Shown: piece by piece, positions 33,998-42,783 of the stretch
Position numbering within the stretch: position 1 is the first letter of the stretch
How the letters are laid out: the number at the start of each line of letters is the position of its first letter
From: Shinella lacus
GTDB taxonomy: Bacteria; Pseudomonadota; Alphaproteobacteria; Rhizobiales; Rhizobiaceae
Direction: 5' to 3'
Length of the DNA stretch: 64,000 bases
Assembly (NCBI RefSeq): GCF_010994755.1
Contig: NZ_WHSB02000004.1
Span: 434,001-498,000, forward strand
The notes under the pieces: model-generated
Told to the model about the DNA's origin: nothing
Database searches by the model: none
What the model saw: the letters and a program-made list of their open reading frames with translations, nothing else
Program-made: the position numbers and the translations under genes

Positions 33998-34762
33998 ATG
34001 GCCGAGAAGGACAAACCCAGCGTTCTGCGCGAAACGGACGACGACGCCCGCCGCCTCGCGCGCACGCTGCTGCGCTCGGCGCGAAGCTGCGCGCTTGCGG
34101 TCATCGAGCCGGAAAGCGGCGCGCCCTTCGCCAGCCGCACGCTGACCGGCACCGATACGGACGGTACGCCGGTCATCCTCGTCTCGGCGCTGTCCGTCCA
34201 CACCCAGGCGTTGCGGCGCGATCCGCGCGCCTCGCTCCTCGCCGGCGAGCCCGGCAAGGGCGATCCGCTCGCCCATCCGCGCCTCACCGTCATCTGCGAG
34301 GCCGAGGAGGTGGCGCGCGAAAGCGATTCGCATGCGGCGCTGCGCGAACGCTTCATCCGCCGCCATCCGAAGGCCAAGCTCTATGTCGATTTCCCAGATT
34401 TCGCCTTCTTCCGCCTCGTGCCGCTGCGCGCCCATCTGAACGGCGGCTTCGGCAAGGCCTTCCTGCTCACCGCCAACGACCTGCTGATTCGCTCGCCCGC
34501 CCGCGGCGCGCTCGCCGAGATGGAAACCGGCGCCGTCGAGCACATGAACAGCGATCATGCGGAGGCAGCCGGCATCTATGCCCGCCATTATTGCGGCGCA
34601 AAGGACGGCGAATGGATCATCGTCGGCCTCGATGCGGCCGGCGTGGACCTTGCGAGCGGCGATAAATTGAAGCGATTGGAATTTTCACGCGAACTTGATC
34701 AGGCGTCGGAACTCAGGGGCGAGCTTGCGCGTTTGCTTCGCGAAGCACGGGCGGCTGGCTGA
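33998..34762 (+). CDS. HugZ-like heme utilisation / pyridoxamine-phosphate-oxidase-fold protein
   Basis: 254 residues. The N-terminal split-barrel (about 20-150) has the PPOX pattern SCALAVIEPESGAPFASRTL and PVILVSALSVHTQALRRDPR. The C-terminal DUF2470 domain carries GAVEHMNSDHAEAAGIYARH, the histidine-bearing motif of HugZ/HutZ proteins. The family binds heme and some members break it down. No iron-transport genes are near, so the heme role is by family only. It is monocistronic. Confidence 0.85.
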   Translation: MAEKDKPSVLRETDDDARRLARTLLRSARSCALAVIEPESGAPFASRTLTGTDTDGTPVILVSALSVHTQALRRDPRASLLAGEPGKGDPLAHPRLTVICEAEEVARESDSHAALRERFIRRHPKAKLYVDFPDFAFFRLVPLRAHLNGGFGKAFLLTANDLLIRSPARGALAEMETGAVEHMNSDHAEAAGIYARHYCGAKDGEWIIVGLDAAGVDLASGDKLKRLEFSRELDQASELRGELARLLREARAAG

Positions 34763-34902
34763 AAAGCGGCGTTTCCGCGTCCGTCCGCTTTGGCGTGTTC
34801 CGGGTTTTCGGCCTGCGCCTATCGCTATGCGTGCAGCATACCCCCATTTCTGGCTCTTGATGAGGGGTATTTTGTTTATATGCTAACAAGCGGATTCACA
34901 TA

Positions 34903-34916
34903 AAATCATATGATTT
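34903..34916. promoter_or_regulatory. Perfect 14-bp palindrome before nolR
   Basis: AAATCATATGATTT ends 28 bp before the nolR start codon. About 20 bp further upstream, on the minus strand, TTAG-N9-AA (near 34872-34886) resembles the reported NolR box. Either could serve autorepression. Confidence 0.45.
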
Positions 34917-34944
34917 GAAGCGGAAACGCCCAAAGGAGTTTCAG

Positions 34945-35283
34945 ATGGACAAGATTTCAGACGCAGAACACGCGCAGGCCGAAGTTGCATCGGACTTTCT
35001 TTCCGCCATGGCGAACCCCAAACGCCTGCTCATCCTGAAAGTGCTGGTCGAAGGCGAGATCGCGGTCGGCGCCCTGGCAAACCAGGTCGGCCTCAGCCAG
35101 TCGGCGCTGTCCCAGCACCTTTCGAAGCTGCGCGCACAGAACCTGGTGACCACGCGCCGCGATGCCCAGACCATCTATTATTCGAGCAAGTCGGATGCCG
35201 TGCTGACCATCCTCGACGCGCTCGAGCGCATCTATCGGGCTTCCGGCAGCGGCGCCGCCGAAAAGAAGCTGCGCATCGCCTGA
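34945..35283 (+). CDS. nolR: ArsR-family regulator, NolR orthologue
   Basis: 112 residues from the ATG at 34945 with AAAGGAG before it. The winged helix FLSAMANPKRLLILKVLVEG / VGLSQSALSQHLSKLRAQNL / TTRRDAQTIYYSSKSDAVL is nearly that of rhizobial NolR as I remember it. No metal-binding Cys pair of ArsR/SmtB is present. NolR represses nodulation genes and also controls growth and exopolysaccharide genes in Sinorhizobium. It is found in non-nodulating relatives too, so it does not prove symbiosis. A terminator follows. Confidence 0.85.
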   Translation: MDKISDAEHAQAEVASDFLSAMANPKRLLILKVLVEGEIAVGALANQVGLSQSALSQHLSKLRAQNLVTTRRDAQTIYYSSKSDAVLTILDALERIYRASGSGAAEKKLRIA

Positions 35284-35309
35284 ACAGAATGAAATCACCC
35301 GGCATAGGC

Positions 35310-35337
35310 CGCCCCGGATGTCCGTCCGGGGCGTTTT
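35310..35337 (+). terminator. Terminator of nolR
   Basis: CGCCCCGGA pairs with TCCGGGGCG around TGTCCG, followed by TTTT. Confidence 0.88.
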
Positions 35338-35466
35338 GCATGGCTGCGTGCCCAAGGCTGCTTGACGCCCCGGGGCGCCTTGATACTTTGACCGCCGGGT
35401 AAAATTTGCCATCCGCATGGCCCCGCATTCAAAAGCCCCCGCATTCAGAAGCACCGGAGAGACCGC

Positions 35467-36792
35467 ATGTCCAACCGCCTCAACACCCCCAACGATCTGC
35501 GCGCCTTCTGGATGCCGTTCACGGCGAACCGGCAGTTCAAGAAGGAACCGCGCCTCTTCGTCGGCGCCAAGGACATGCACTACACGACCCATGACGGCCG
35601 GCAGGTGCTCGACGGCACGGCGGGCCTCTGGTGCGTCAACGCCGGCCACTGCCGCCCGAAGATCACCGAGGCGATCCGCGAACAGGCCGGCGAACTCGAC
35701 TATGCCCCCGCCTTCCAGCTCGGCCACCCCAAGGCCTTCGAGCTTGCCAACCGCCTGGTCGACATTGCTCCCGAGGGCATGAACCACGTGCTCTACACGA
35801 ATTCCGGCTCCGAATCGGTCGAGACCGCGCTGAAGGTGGCCCTCGCCTATCACCGCGCCAAGGGTGACGGTTCGCGCTTCCGCCTGGTTGGCCGCGAGCG
35901 CGGCTACCACGGCGTCAATTTCGGCGGCATCTCCGTCGGCGGCATCGTCTCGAACCGCAAGATGTTCGGCACGCTGCTCACCGGCGTCGACCACATGCCG
36001 CACACCCACTTCCCGGACAAAAACGCGTTTTCGCGCGGCGAGCCGGAACATGGCGGCGACATTGCCAGCGAACTCCAGCGCATCATTACCCTGCACGACG
36101 CCTCGACGATTGCCGCCGTCATCGTCGAGCCCGTCGCCGGCTCCACCGGCGTGCTCATCCCGCCGAAGGGCTATCTCCAGAAGCTGCGCGAGATCTGCAC
36201 GCAGCATGGCATCCTGCTGATCTTCGACGAAGTCATCACCGGTTTCGGCCGCCTCGGCGCGCCGTTTGCCGCGCAATATTTCGACGTGAAGCCGGACATC
36301 ATCACCACCGCCAAGGGCCTCACCAACGGCGTGATCCCGATGGGCGCCGTCTTCGTGACCTCCGAGATCCATGATGCCTTCATGAATGGCCCGGAGCACA
36401 TGATCGAGTTCTTCCACGGCTACACCTATTCCGGCAATCCGCTGGCCTGCGCCGCAGCCCTCGGCACGCTCGATACCTACAAAGAAGAAGGCCTACTGAC
36501 CCGCGCCGCCGAACTCGCCTCCTACTGGGAGGACGGCCTGCATTCGCTGAAGGATTGCCCCAACGTCATCGACATCAGAAATGTCGGCCTGATCGGCGCC
36601 GTCGAACTCGCGCCCATCGCCGGCGAGCCGACCAAACGCGCCTTCAACGCCTTCCTCAAGGCCTATGAAAAGGGCCTGCTCATCCGCACGACGGGCGACA
36701 TCATCGCGCTCTCCCCGCCGCTGATCATCGAAAAACACCATATCGACGACCTGTTCGGCAAGCTGCGCGAGGTCTTGCAGAACAATATCTGA
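35467..36792 (+). CDS. Omega-amino acid:pyruvate aminotransferase (class III)
   Basis: 441 residues, PLP-dependent. GSESVETALKVALAYHRAKG and RERGYHGVNFGGISVGGI set the cofactor pocket. The Asp in LLIFDEVITGFGR and the Lys in ITTAKGLTNGVIP are the cofactor-binding pair. The start (AFWMPFTANRQFKKEPRLF) is typical of beta-alanine/omega-amino acid:pyruvate transaminases. It is monocistronic, between nolR and the repeat at 36811. The substrate preference is inferred from family. Confidence 0.9.
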   Translation: MSNRLNTPNDLRAFWMPFTANRQFKKEPRLFVGAKDMHYTTHDGRQVLDGTAGLWCVNAGHCRPKITEAIREQAGELDYAPAFQLGHPKAFELANRLVDIAPEGMNHVLYTNSGSESVETALKVALAYHRAKGDGSRFRLVGRERGYHGVNFGGISVGGIVSNRKMFGTLLTGVDHMPHTHFPDKNAFSRGEPEHGGDIASELQRIITLHDASTIAAVIVEPVAGSTGVLIPPKGYLQKLREICTQHGILLIFDEVITGFGRLGAPFAAQYFDVKPDIITTAKGLTNGVIPMGAVFVTSEIHDAFMNGPEHMIEFFHGYTYSGNPLACAAALGTLDTYKEEGLLTRAAELASYWEDGLHSLKDCPNVIDIRNVGLIGAVELAPIAGEPTKRAFNAFLKAYEKGLLIRTTGDIIALSPPLIIEKHHIDDLFGKLREVLQNNI

Positions 36793-36810
36793 TCGCCACC
36801 GCCCCTCCTC

Positions 36811-36888
36811 CGTCATGGTCGGGCTTGACCCGACCATCCATTCACCCGATTACGCCAGTGGATCCTCGGCTCAAGGCCGAGGATGACG
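36811..36888. repeat. Mosaic palindromic element
   Basis: Hairpins ATGGTCGGGCTTGACCCGAC (36815-36834) and ATCCTCGGC/GCCGAGGAT (36862-36884) stand inside outer CGTCAT/ATGACG ends. They share wording with the element at 63533-63679. Confidence 0.65.
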
Positions 36889-36955
36889 TTGTGGGTGGGG
36901 CAAGGTTTGGCAACCGATCGAAATGGCGGCCTCGGCCGCCATTTTCGTTTGGGGG

Positions 36956-38578
36956 TTAAATTCGTCGCAGGCGGCCGGAATAGTGCACGATGGTGCCGAT
37001 GCCCGGCAGCGCGATCGGCACGTCGAAGCAGAAATCCTCGCCCTCCGCCCATTCCCGCGCCTCGCTGCGCGGCGCGAGCCATAGCGGCATGGGGATGCCA
37101 AGGACGGACCATCCGCGCATCACCATCGTGAGGCCGGTGGCGTCCGAAGGCAGGTCGAAGGAGAAGCGCATCGGGCCGAAACGTTCGGTGAGACGGTCGC
37201 CCTTCTGGCTGAGTTCGCTCGTGAAAGCATGGCCAGCAAAATCGCGCGTCCAGCGCTCGGCGCCGTCACGCTCCTCAAAGAAGACATGCAGGTCGTGTTC
37301 GCCTTCCGGGGGAAAGCGCATGACGGCGCAGACGATACCCGCGGGCAGCGAGGTTCCACGCCGCACCCTCGCCCGCCCGGCGGCGCCGGCATCGCCGATC
37401 AGGTCGTGCATCGCGCGAACGGGTTGCGGCAGTGTCGCATAGGCCGGGCCGATGACGCGGCGGTAAAGTGGCTCATAGGTCTGGTTTTCGACTGCCCGGA
37501 AGATGGCGAGCTTGTTGAAATGCGGGCTGAAATCGTCAAGCACCACCTCGCCCGCCGTATGGCGCGCGCCTGGCACCAACCGCCCCACCGCCACGGCATT
37601 CGCCAGCACATGCGCGGCAATCGTCGGAATCTCCGGCCCGTCGCCGTTCTCGGCAATCAGCGTCCAGCGGCGCACCGACGCCTCGCCCCCGGAAAATCCC
37701 TTGAGCTCGACCGCCATGGCGGAACGATCCGTGCCGAAACGAGCGCTCAGCTTCTGGAGCGGCAGCAGCCATCCGGCGAAGGGTGAAAGCGAGCGAACCC
37801 AACCCCATTTCACCGGCCAACTCAGGAGCCAGAGCGTCAGGAGCTGGAAGGCGAATTCTGGCCCCGCACGAAAAACCGTGGCCGGCCTTCCGGGGATGGT
37901 GGCTGGCACGATATCGTGGTCCGGCACATCCGCGAGCGCCACCAGCCGACGGATCGGCGCCCGGCCGGCAATGTGATAGCGCGCGACATGCAGCCGGTGC
38001 CAGCCGGTCTCCTGCCGAGAGCGCCGTCCGCGCCACAGCCGCACCGGCTTTCCGACATAACTCAGGATCGCCGCCGCGACCGACGCGCCCGCCGTTGCCC
38101 GGTTGGAGGCGCTGATCGAGGTTTCGACCGAGCACACAGCCTCTATGTCCCGCGACAATTCCGCAATGACGGCGCCGGAAAGCGCTGGCACGCTGGAACC
38201 ACCGGAGATGACCGCGACACCGGCTGCCCGCGCCGCATCATCCAGCCGCCCGATGCCGCAGACGAAATCCCGTGCATCCGCAAGGTCGAGATAGTGCACG
38301 CCGCAGGCGATGCAGGCTTCCGCGACCTGGTAGCCGCTGCCCTGGAACGGCCCGGCCGCATCGACCAGCAGGAAGGGACTATGGGCTTCGAGGAGTGGGC
38401 GAAGGTCGGCATTGCGATCCGCCACCAGCGCGCGGGCATTGGGCAGGTCCGCGGCAAGGCGCTCGGCCGCGGGACCGTTGCGGCCGGCGACCAGCACCGC
38501 CCAGCCATCCGCTGCCAACCGTCTCGAAAGCCGGGCACCAAAACCGCCATAGCCGCCGAGCACGATGACGCTTTTCAC
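36956..38578 (-). CDS. Saccharopine dehydrogenase-like Rossmann protein with DUF4166
   Basis: 540 residues from GTG at 38578, overlapping the stop of the DCC gene by 4 bp (GTGA). The N-terminal Rossmann domain VIVLGGYGGFGARLSRRLA (about 1-120) is of the saccharopine-dehydrogenase NADP-binding type. The C-terminal about 170 residues (PVRAMHDLIGDAGAAGRARV to PIALPGIGTIVHYSGRL) match DUF4166. A central hydrophobic stretch (FQLLTLWLLSWPVKWGW) may touch the membrane. The lysine-pathway activity is unlikely; the substrate is unknown. It is in an operon with the DCC thiol protein. Confidence 0.8.
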   Translation of the reverse strand: MKSVIVLGGYGGFGARLSRRLAADGWAVLVAGRNGPAAERLAADLPNARALVADRNADLRPLLEAHSPFLLVDAAGPFQGSGYQVAEACIACGVHYLDLADARDFVCGIGRLDDAARAAGVAVISGGSSVPALSGAVIAELSRDIEAVCSVETSISASNRATAGASVAAAILSYVGKPVRLWRGRRSRQETGWHRLHVARYHIAGRAPIRRLVALADVPDHDIVPATIPGRPATVFRAGPEFAFQLLTLWLLSWPVKWGWVRSLSPFAGWLLPLQKLSARFGTDRSAMAVELKGFSGGEASVRRWTLIAENGDGPEIPTIAAHVLANAVAVGRLVPGARHTAGEVVLDDFSPHFNKLAIFRAVENQTYEPLYRRVIGPAYATLPQPVRAMHDLIGDAGAAGRARVRRGTSLPAGIVCAVMRFPPEGEHDLHVFFEERDGAERWTRDFAGHAFTSELSQKGDRLTERFGPMRFSFDLPSDATGLTMVMRGWSVLGIPMPLWLAPRSEAREWAEGEDFCFDVPIALPGIGTIVHYSGRLRRI

Positions 38579-38985
38579 AGCACCCGATCCGCATCGTCCG
38601 GCGATGGCACCCAGCAGGCTTCGCGCCGCCCGAAAATGCGGTAGCGGTTGCGCGCAAGCCAGCGATAGGCCGGGTCGCGCAGGAAACGGGGAACGAAGCG
38701 CAGCGCCGCAAAAGCCTTCCATGGCCAGCCGAGGCCGGCATAGATCGCCAGCACCGCATCGCTATCCTTGAAGAGCCGGTCGCCTTCGACGACGATCATC
38801 GATTCGGGATCGGCCGGATCGATGCCGAAGCGGCGGTAGAGGCTCGCACCCACCGCGTTCTGCATGGAGGCGAGGCGGAAACGGCGGGCGTGATCGTGCC
38901 GGAGCACGAATTGCGCATTGGCCGAGCAGAGAATGCACTCCGCATCGAAGACGATGATCGGGCCTGCCGCGTCGTTCCGGTTCAT
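38575..38985 (-). CDS. DUF393 (DCC-family) thiol oxidoreductase-like protein
   Basis: 136 residues from the ATG at 38985 (MNRNDAAGPI). The family motif is FDAECILC (D-x-x-C-x-x-C), followed by the usual RFRLASMQNAVGASLYRRFG and a hydrophobic YAGLGWPWKAFAALRFVPRF region that may lie in the membrane. Proteins of this group have a thioredoxin-like fold and unknown targets. It overlaps the DUF4166 gene by 4 bp. Confidence 0.85.
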   Translation of the reverse strand: MNRNDAAGPIIVFDAECILCSANAQFVLRHDHARRFRLASMQNAVGASLYRRFGIDPADPESMIVVEGDRLFKDSDAVLAIYAGLGWPWKAFAALRFVPRFLRDPAYRWLARNRYRIFGRREACWVPSPDDADRVL

Positions 38986-39023
38986 GACCTGAACATATGG
39001 TGCCGGCCTCGCGCCATCAACCA

Positions 39024-39518
39024 CTATGCGGTGGGGACAAGCGTCTTTTCATAGCGCCAGACGTCGAGATCGAACGGCCCTTCGATCGTGTCCGTCCTGA
39101 TGGTGACGGTGCCTGTCAGCTTCCAGCCGCATTTTTCATAAAAGCGCGCGGCCCTGTCATTGCCGATCGCGCAGGCAAGCCAGGCGGTTGTTACGCCATC
39201 GGCGGCAAGCCGCTCTTCGGCATGGGCGACGAGGGCTGCGGCGATGCCCGCACCGCGCCCGTCCGGTGCCACGAAAAGCTGGTCCAACTCGTCATGCTTG
39301 ATGTAGCAGAAACCGAGCAGCGCGCCGGGCTCGCCGATGACGCGCACGTCGTCCAGCATGGCCGGCAGGCGGTCTTCGAAACTTCTGAGCGTGCGCAGGC
39401 GGGTCAGTTCGACTGGCAGCAACGCCGCATGGCCATCCTGCCAGCCGGCATGCCAGAGCCGCGCAAGGGCGGGGATCTCCGAGGTCTCGGCGGGGCGTAT
39501 GGTATGTGCCGTCTGCAT
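39024..39518 (-). CDS. GNAT-family N-acetyltransferase
   Basis: 164 residues. The ATG at 39518 (MQTAHTIRPAETSEIPALAR) is preferred because GGAG stands 7 bp before it; an ATG 12 bp upstream is possible. Motif A is QLFVAPDGRGAGIAAALVAH, followed by LACAIGNDRAARFYEKCGWK. It ends 38 bp before the DCC gene starts and may be co-transcribed. Substrate unknown. Confidence 0.88.
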   Translation of the reverse strand: MQTAHTIRPAETSEIPALARLWHAGWQDGHAALLPVELTRLRTLRSFEDRLPAMLDDVRVIGEPGALLGFCYIKHDELDQLFVAPDGRGAGIAAALVAHAEERLAADGVTTAWLACAIGNDRAARFYEKCGWKLTGTVTIRTDTIEGPFDLDVWRYEKTLVPTA

Positions 39519-39623
39519 ATCGTTCTCCATGCGGGGCCGAAGGTTAGCCGTGCCCTGATACCACTTGCAAGCCCGCCCGGTTTCGGGGCTATTGTGCCCA
39601 CGATAAAACCAGGGGAGAGCCTC

Positions 39624-40493
39624 ATGCCGACCATCACCCGCATAGAGAACGACCACCTCTCGATCGATGTCTCCTCGCTCGGCGCCGAAATGCAGGCGAT
39701 AACATCGCGCGACGGGGCGAACTGGCTGTGGAACGGCGACGCCGCCTTCTGGACCGGGCGCTCGCCGGTGCTCTTCCCGATCGTCGGCAAGGCGCCGGAC
39801 GACACCCTGCTGATCGACGGCAAGCCCTACCCCATGGCGCAGCACGGCCTCGCCCGGCGGCGGGAATTTTCGCCCGCCGGCGCCAGCGCGACGGCCTGCC
39901 GCTTCACGCTGGATGCCTCCGAGGACACCCTCGCCATCTACCCGTTCGATTTCCGGCTTTCCGTCGAACACAGCCTCGATGGCGCCACGCTGACCGTCGC
40001 TGCCGAGGTGGAGAACCGCGGGCAGGACCCGATGCCCTTTGGCTTCGGCTTCCACCCCGCCTTCGCCTGGCCCCTGCCCGGCGCGGAAGGCAGGGCGCAC
40101 AGCGTCATCCTCGACAACGGCGCTGAGCCGGACCGCCAGCCGCTGGAAAACGGCCTGCTCTCCCCGGAGCGTCAGGCCTCGCCCTTCAACAAGGGCCGGC
40201 TCTTGCTCGCCCACGGCCTGTTCGAGAACGACGCGCTGGTCTTCCCCGAAGGCGCGGGCGACGGCCTGACCTACGAAGCCGAGGGCGGGCCGGCGCTGAA
40301 ATTCCGCTTCGAAAACCTGCCGAACCTCGCACTCTGGACAAAACCCGGCGCACCTTTCCTCTGCGTCGAGCCGTGGCACGGCACCGCGGCGGAATTGGGC
40401 AGATCGCGCGAGCTGAAAGATCGACCTTCTACGACGGTGCTTGCCAGCGGCGAAACGAAGCGCTTCGCTTTTTCCGTCACCTTCCCGGTCTAG
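39624..40493 (+). CDS. Aldose 1-epimerase family protein (YeaD/LacX-like)
   Basis: 289 residues from the ATG at 39624, after AGGGGAGAG. The beta-sandwich fold includes LSSLGAEMQAI-type start wording (SIDVSSLGAEMQAITSRDGA), the sugar-binding HGLARRREF, GFGFHPAFAWPLP with the active-site His, and CVEPWHG with the general-base-like Glu. The open frame continues far upstream, but that part is antisense to the acetyltransferase. The sugar is unknown (galactose or hexose-6-phosphate epimerisation is usual). Monocistronic. Confidence 0.88.
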   Translation: MPTITRIENDHLSIDVSSLGAEMQAITSRDGANWLWNGDAAFWTGRSPVLFPIVGKAPDDTLLIDGKPYPMAQHGLARRREFSPAGASATACRFTLDASEDTLAIYPFDFRLSVEHSLDGATLTVAAEVENRGQDPMPFGFGFHPAFAWPLPGAEGRAHSVILDNGAEPDRQPLENGLLSPERQASPFNKGRLLLAHGLFENDALVFPEGAGDGLTYEAEGGPALKFRFENLPNLALWTKPGAPFLCVEPWHGTAAELGRSRELKDRPSTTVLASGETKRFAFSVTFPV

Positions 40494-40568
40494 CAATTCG
40501 GCGCGCCGGCCCTTCCCTCTCGCCGCCGCGCCGCTAGAGTCTCTGCAAAAGGATTCGGAGACTTTGCC

Positions 40569-42263
40569 ATGACCGACTTGGAACGCTTCATCGACCAGGG
40601 GACCGGACGCGAACCGGCCGATATCGTGCTGAAGGGCGGGCAGTTCTTCGATCTCGTGACGGGCGAGCTCGTCGCCTCCGACATCGCGATTTCCGGCGAG
40701 CGCATCGTCGGCACTTGCGGCGATTACACCGGCCGCACCGAGATCGACATTTCCGGCCGCATCGTCGTGCCGGGCTTCATCGATACGCATCTCCACATCG
40801 AATCGTCACTGGTCACGCCGCATGAATTCGACCGCTGCGTGCTGCCCTATGGCGTGACGACGGTGATCTGCGATCCGCACGAGATCGCCAACGTGCTGGG
40901 CACGGAGGGCATCCAGTTCTTCCTCGACAGCGCGCTGGAAACCATCATGGACATCCGCGTGCAGCTTTCGAGCTGCGTGCCGGCAACGCATCTGGAGACC
41001 TCCGGCGCCGACCTGCCGATCGAGCGCCTGCTGCCCTTCCGCGACCACCCGAAGGTTATCGGCCTTGCCGAATTCATGAATTTCCCCGGCGTCGTCCACA
41101 AGGACCCGATCTGTCTCGCCAAGCTCGAAGCCTTCCAGGGCGGCCATATCGATGGCCACGCCCCGCTTTTGCGCGGCAACGACCTCAACGGCTATCTCTC
41201 CGCCGGCATCCGCACCGAGCATGAATGCACGACGGCCGAGGAGGCGCTGGAAAAGATCCGCAAGGGCATGCACATCCTCGTGCGCGAGGGCTCGGTCTCC
41301 AAGGACCTGCTGGCGCTGCTGCCTATTATCACCGAGCGGCTGTCACCCTTCATCGCGCTCTGCACGGATGACCGCAACCCGCTCGACATCGCCGAGCAGG
41401 GCCATCTCGACTATATGATCCGCACCGCGATCGGCCATGGCCGTGCGCCGCTCGCCATGTATCGCGCCGCCTCGATCTCCGCCGCCAAGGCCTTCGGGCT
41501 CGGCGACCGCGGCCTCGTGGCACCCGGCTGGCGCGCCGACCTCGTCGTCATCGACACGCTGGAAAACTGCAAGGCGGAGATCGTGTTCTCCGCCGGCCGC
41601 AGGGTCGACGACGCACTGTTTGCAACGCGCCAATCCGTCGCCCCGGTCGGCCTCGACAGCGTCAAGGCGCGACCGGTCAATGCCGCGCATTTTGCCGTGC
41701 CGGTCACGGATGGCGAGACGCCGGTCATCGGCGTGCTGCCGGGAAAGATCATCACCGAGCACCGGCGCTACCAGCTGCCCGCGAAAGGCAACCAGACGAC
41801 CGTCGATCTCGCGCAGGATATCATCAAGGTCGCCGTCATCGAGCGCCACGGCAAGAACGGCAACCACGCCAACGGCTTCGTCCAGGGTTTCGGCCTGAAG
41901 AAGGGCGCGATCGCCTCGACGGTCGGCCATGACAGCCACAATATCTGCGTCGTCGGCGTCGACGAGGACGACATGGCGCTCGCCGCCAACCGTTTGGGCG
42001 AAATCAAGGGCGGCTTCGTCGTGGTCGAGGACGGCAAGGTCACCGGCGAGATCGCACTGCCCGTCGCCGGCGTGATGAGCCTCGAACCCTACGAGACCGT
42101 CCGCGACACCCTGCATCACCTGCGCCAGGCCGCCTTCGCGCTCGGCGCGACGCTGCAGGAACCCTTCCTCCAGCTCGCCTTCCTGCCCCTGCCGGTGATC
42201 CCGCATTTGAAGATTTCGGACAAGGGCATGGTGGATGTGGACCGGTTTGCGCTGATCGGGTGA
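40569..42263 (+). CDS. ade: Adenine deaminase
   Basis: 564 residues of the amidohydrolase superfamily: metal ligands in [20 protein letters not shown], the [10 protein letters not shown] block, [20 protein letters not shown] and the catalytic CTDDRNP. The C-terminal domain ([20 protein letters not shown]) is family-specific. It converts adenine to hypoxanthine and ammonia (Mn/Fe enzyme). The xanthine dehydrogenase-type genes at 62 kb could act on downstream purines, though those cluster with bdhA. Confidence 0.95.
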   Translation: MTDLERFIDQGTGREPADIVLKGGQFFDLVTGELVASDIAISGERIVGTCGDYTGRTEIDISGRIVVPGFIDTHLHIESSLVTPHEFDRCVLPYGVTTVICDPHEIANVLGTEGIQFFLDSALETIMDIRVQLSSCVPATHLETSGADLPIERLLPFRDHPKVIGLAEFMNFPGVVHKDPICLAKLEAFQGGHIDGHAPLLRGNDLNGYLSAGIRTEHECTTAEEALEKIRKGMHILVREGSVSKDLLALLPIITERLSPFIALCTDDRNPLDIAEQGHLDYMIRTAIGHGRAPLAMYRAASISAAKAFGLGDRGLVAPGWRADLVVIDTLENCKAEIVFSAGRRVDDALFATRQSVAPVGLDSVKARPVNAAHFAVPVTDGETPVIGVLPGKIITEHRRYQLPAKGNQTTVDLAQDIIKVAVIERHGKNGNHANGFVQGFGLKKGAIASTVGHDSHNICVVGVDEDDMALAANRLGEIKGGFVVVEDGKVTGEIALPVAGVMSLEPYETVRDTLHHLRQAAFALGATLQEPFLQLAFLPLPVIPHLKISDKGMVDVDRFALIG

Positions 42264-42316
42264 GGTTTGCATTCCGGCGCCCCCTTCGCGTACAATACGT
42301 ACGATAAGGAGTGTGC

Positions 42317-42517
42317 ATGACAAAACTGGAGCAAATCGAGAAGAGCGTCTCAGAGCTTAGCCCAGACGAGTTCGAGCGATTCTCGGCCTGGTTTGAGGCG
42401 CTTCAGGCTGAACGTTGGGACCGGGATCTGACCGAAGACGCCGCCAACGGAGCATTGGACGAGTTCGCTGAGCTCGCCTTGTCTGAGTTCCGCAGCAATC
42501 GGACCCGCCCGCTTTGA
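42317..42517 (+). CDS. Small antitoxin-like protein
   Basis: 66 residues from the ATG at 42317 with AAGGAG 7 bp before. Acidic (KLEQIEKSVSELSPDEFERF, then DLTEDAANGALDEFAELALS), the usual make-up of antitoxins for RelE/ParE toxins. Its TGA overlaps the TTG start of the toxin gene by 4 bp. A short ACGTAC-rich palindrome (CGTACAATACGTACG, about 42289-42303) directly upstream may be the operator. AT content is above that of its neighbours. Confidence 0.75.
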   Translation: MTKLEQIEKSVSELSPDEFERFSAWFEALQAERWDRDLTEDAANGALDEFAELALSEFRSNRTRPL

Positions 42518-42783
42518 AACATCACGCCACGAACGCGTTCTGGACGTGTTACGAGGCACTGCCATCGCACATACGCGAACAAGCCGACAGGAATTTTGCT
42601 CTCCTCAAGGCCAACCCGGCTCATCCATCCTTGCAGCTCAAATCCGTCGGCCGTTTCTGGTCCGCGCGCGTCGGCATCTCCTGGCGTGCGCTTGCCGTCA
42701 GGGATAGCGACACGGAGACACTCATCTGGTTCTGGATCGGCTCACATGCCGAATACGACCGGCTCGTCGGGCGAAAACGCTAA
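42514..42783 (+). CDS. RelE/ParE-family toxin
   Basis: 89 residues from TTG at 42514, overlapping the antitoxin stop. The pattern ALPSHIREQADRNFALLKAN, SVGRFWSARVGISWRALAV and LIWFWIGSHAEYDRLV is that of the short ParE/HigB-type toxins. The two genes form a complete type II pair. Its stop overlaps the convergent alpha-glucosidase stop by a few bases. The target (mRNA or gyrase) cannot be told. Confidence 0.82.
   Translation: MKHHATNAFWTCYEALPSHIREQADRNFALLKANPAHPSLQLKSVGRFWSARVGISWRALAVRDSDTETLIWFWIGSHAEYDRLVGRKR

Noticed and set aside
39024-40796. A 590-codon minus-strand frame ending in the acetyltransferase
   Set aside because: The upstream two thirds are antisense to the aldose epimerase gene and have no domain. 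The real start is near 39518.
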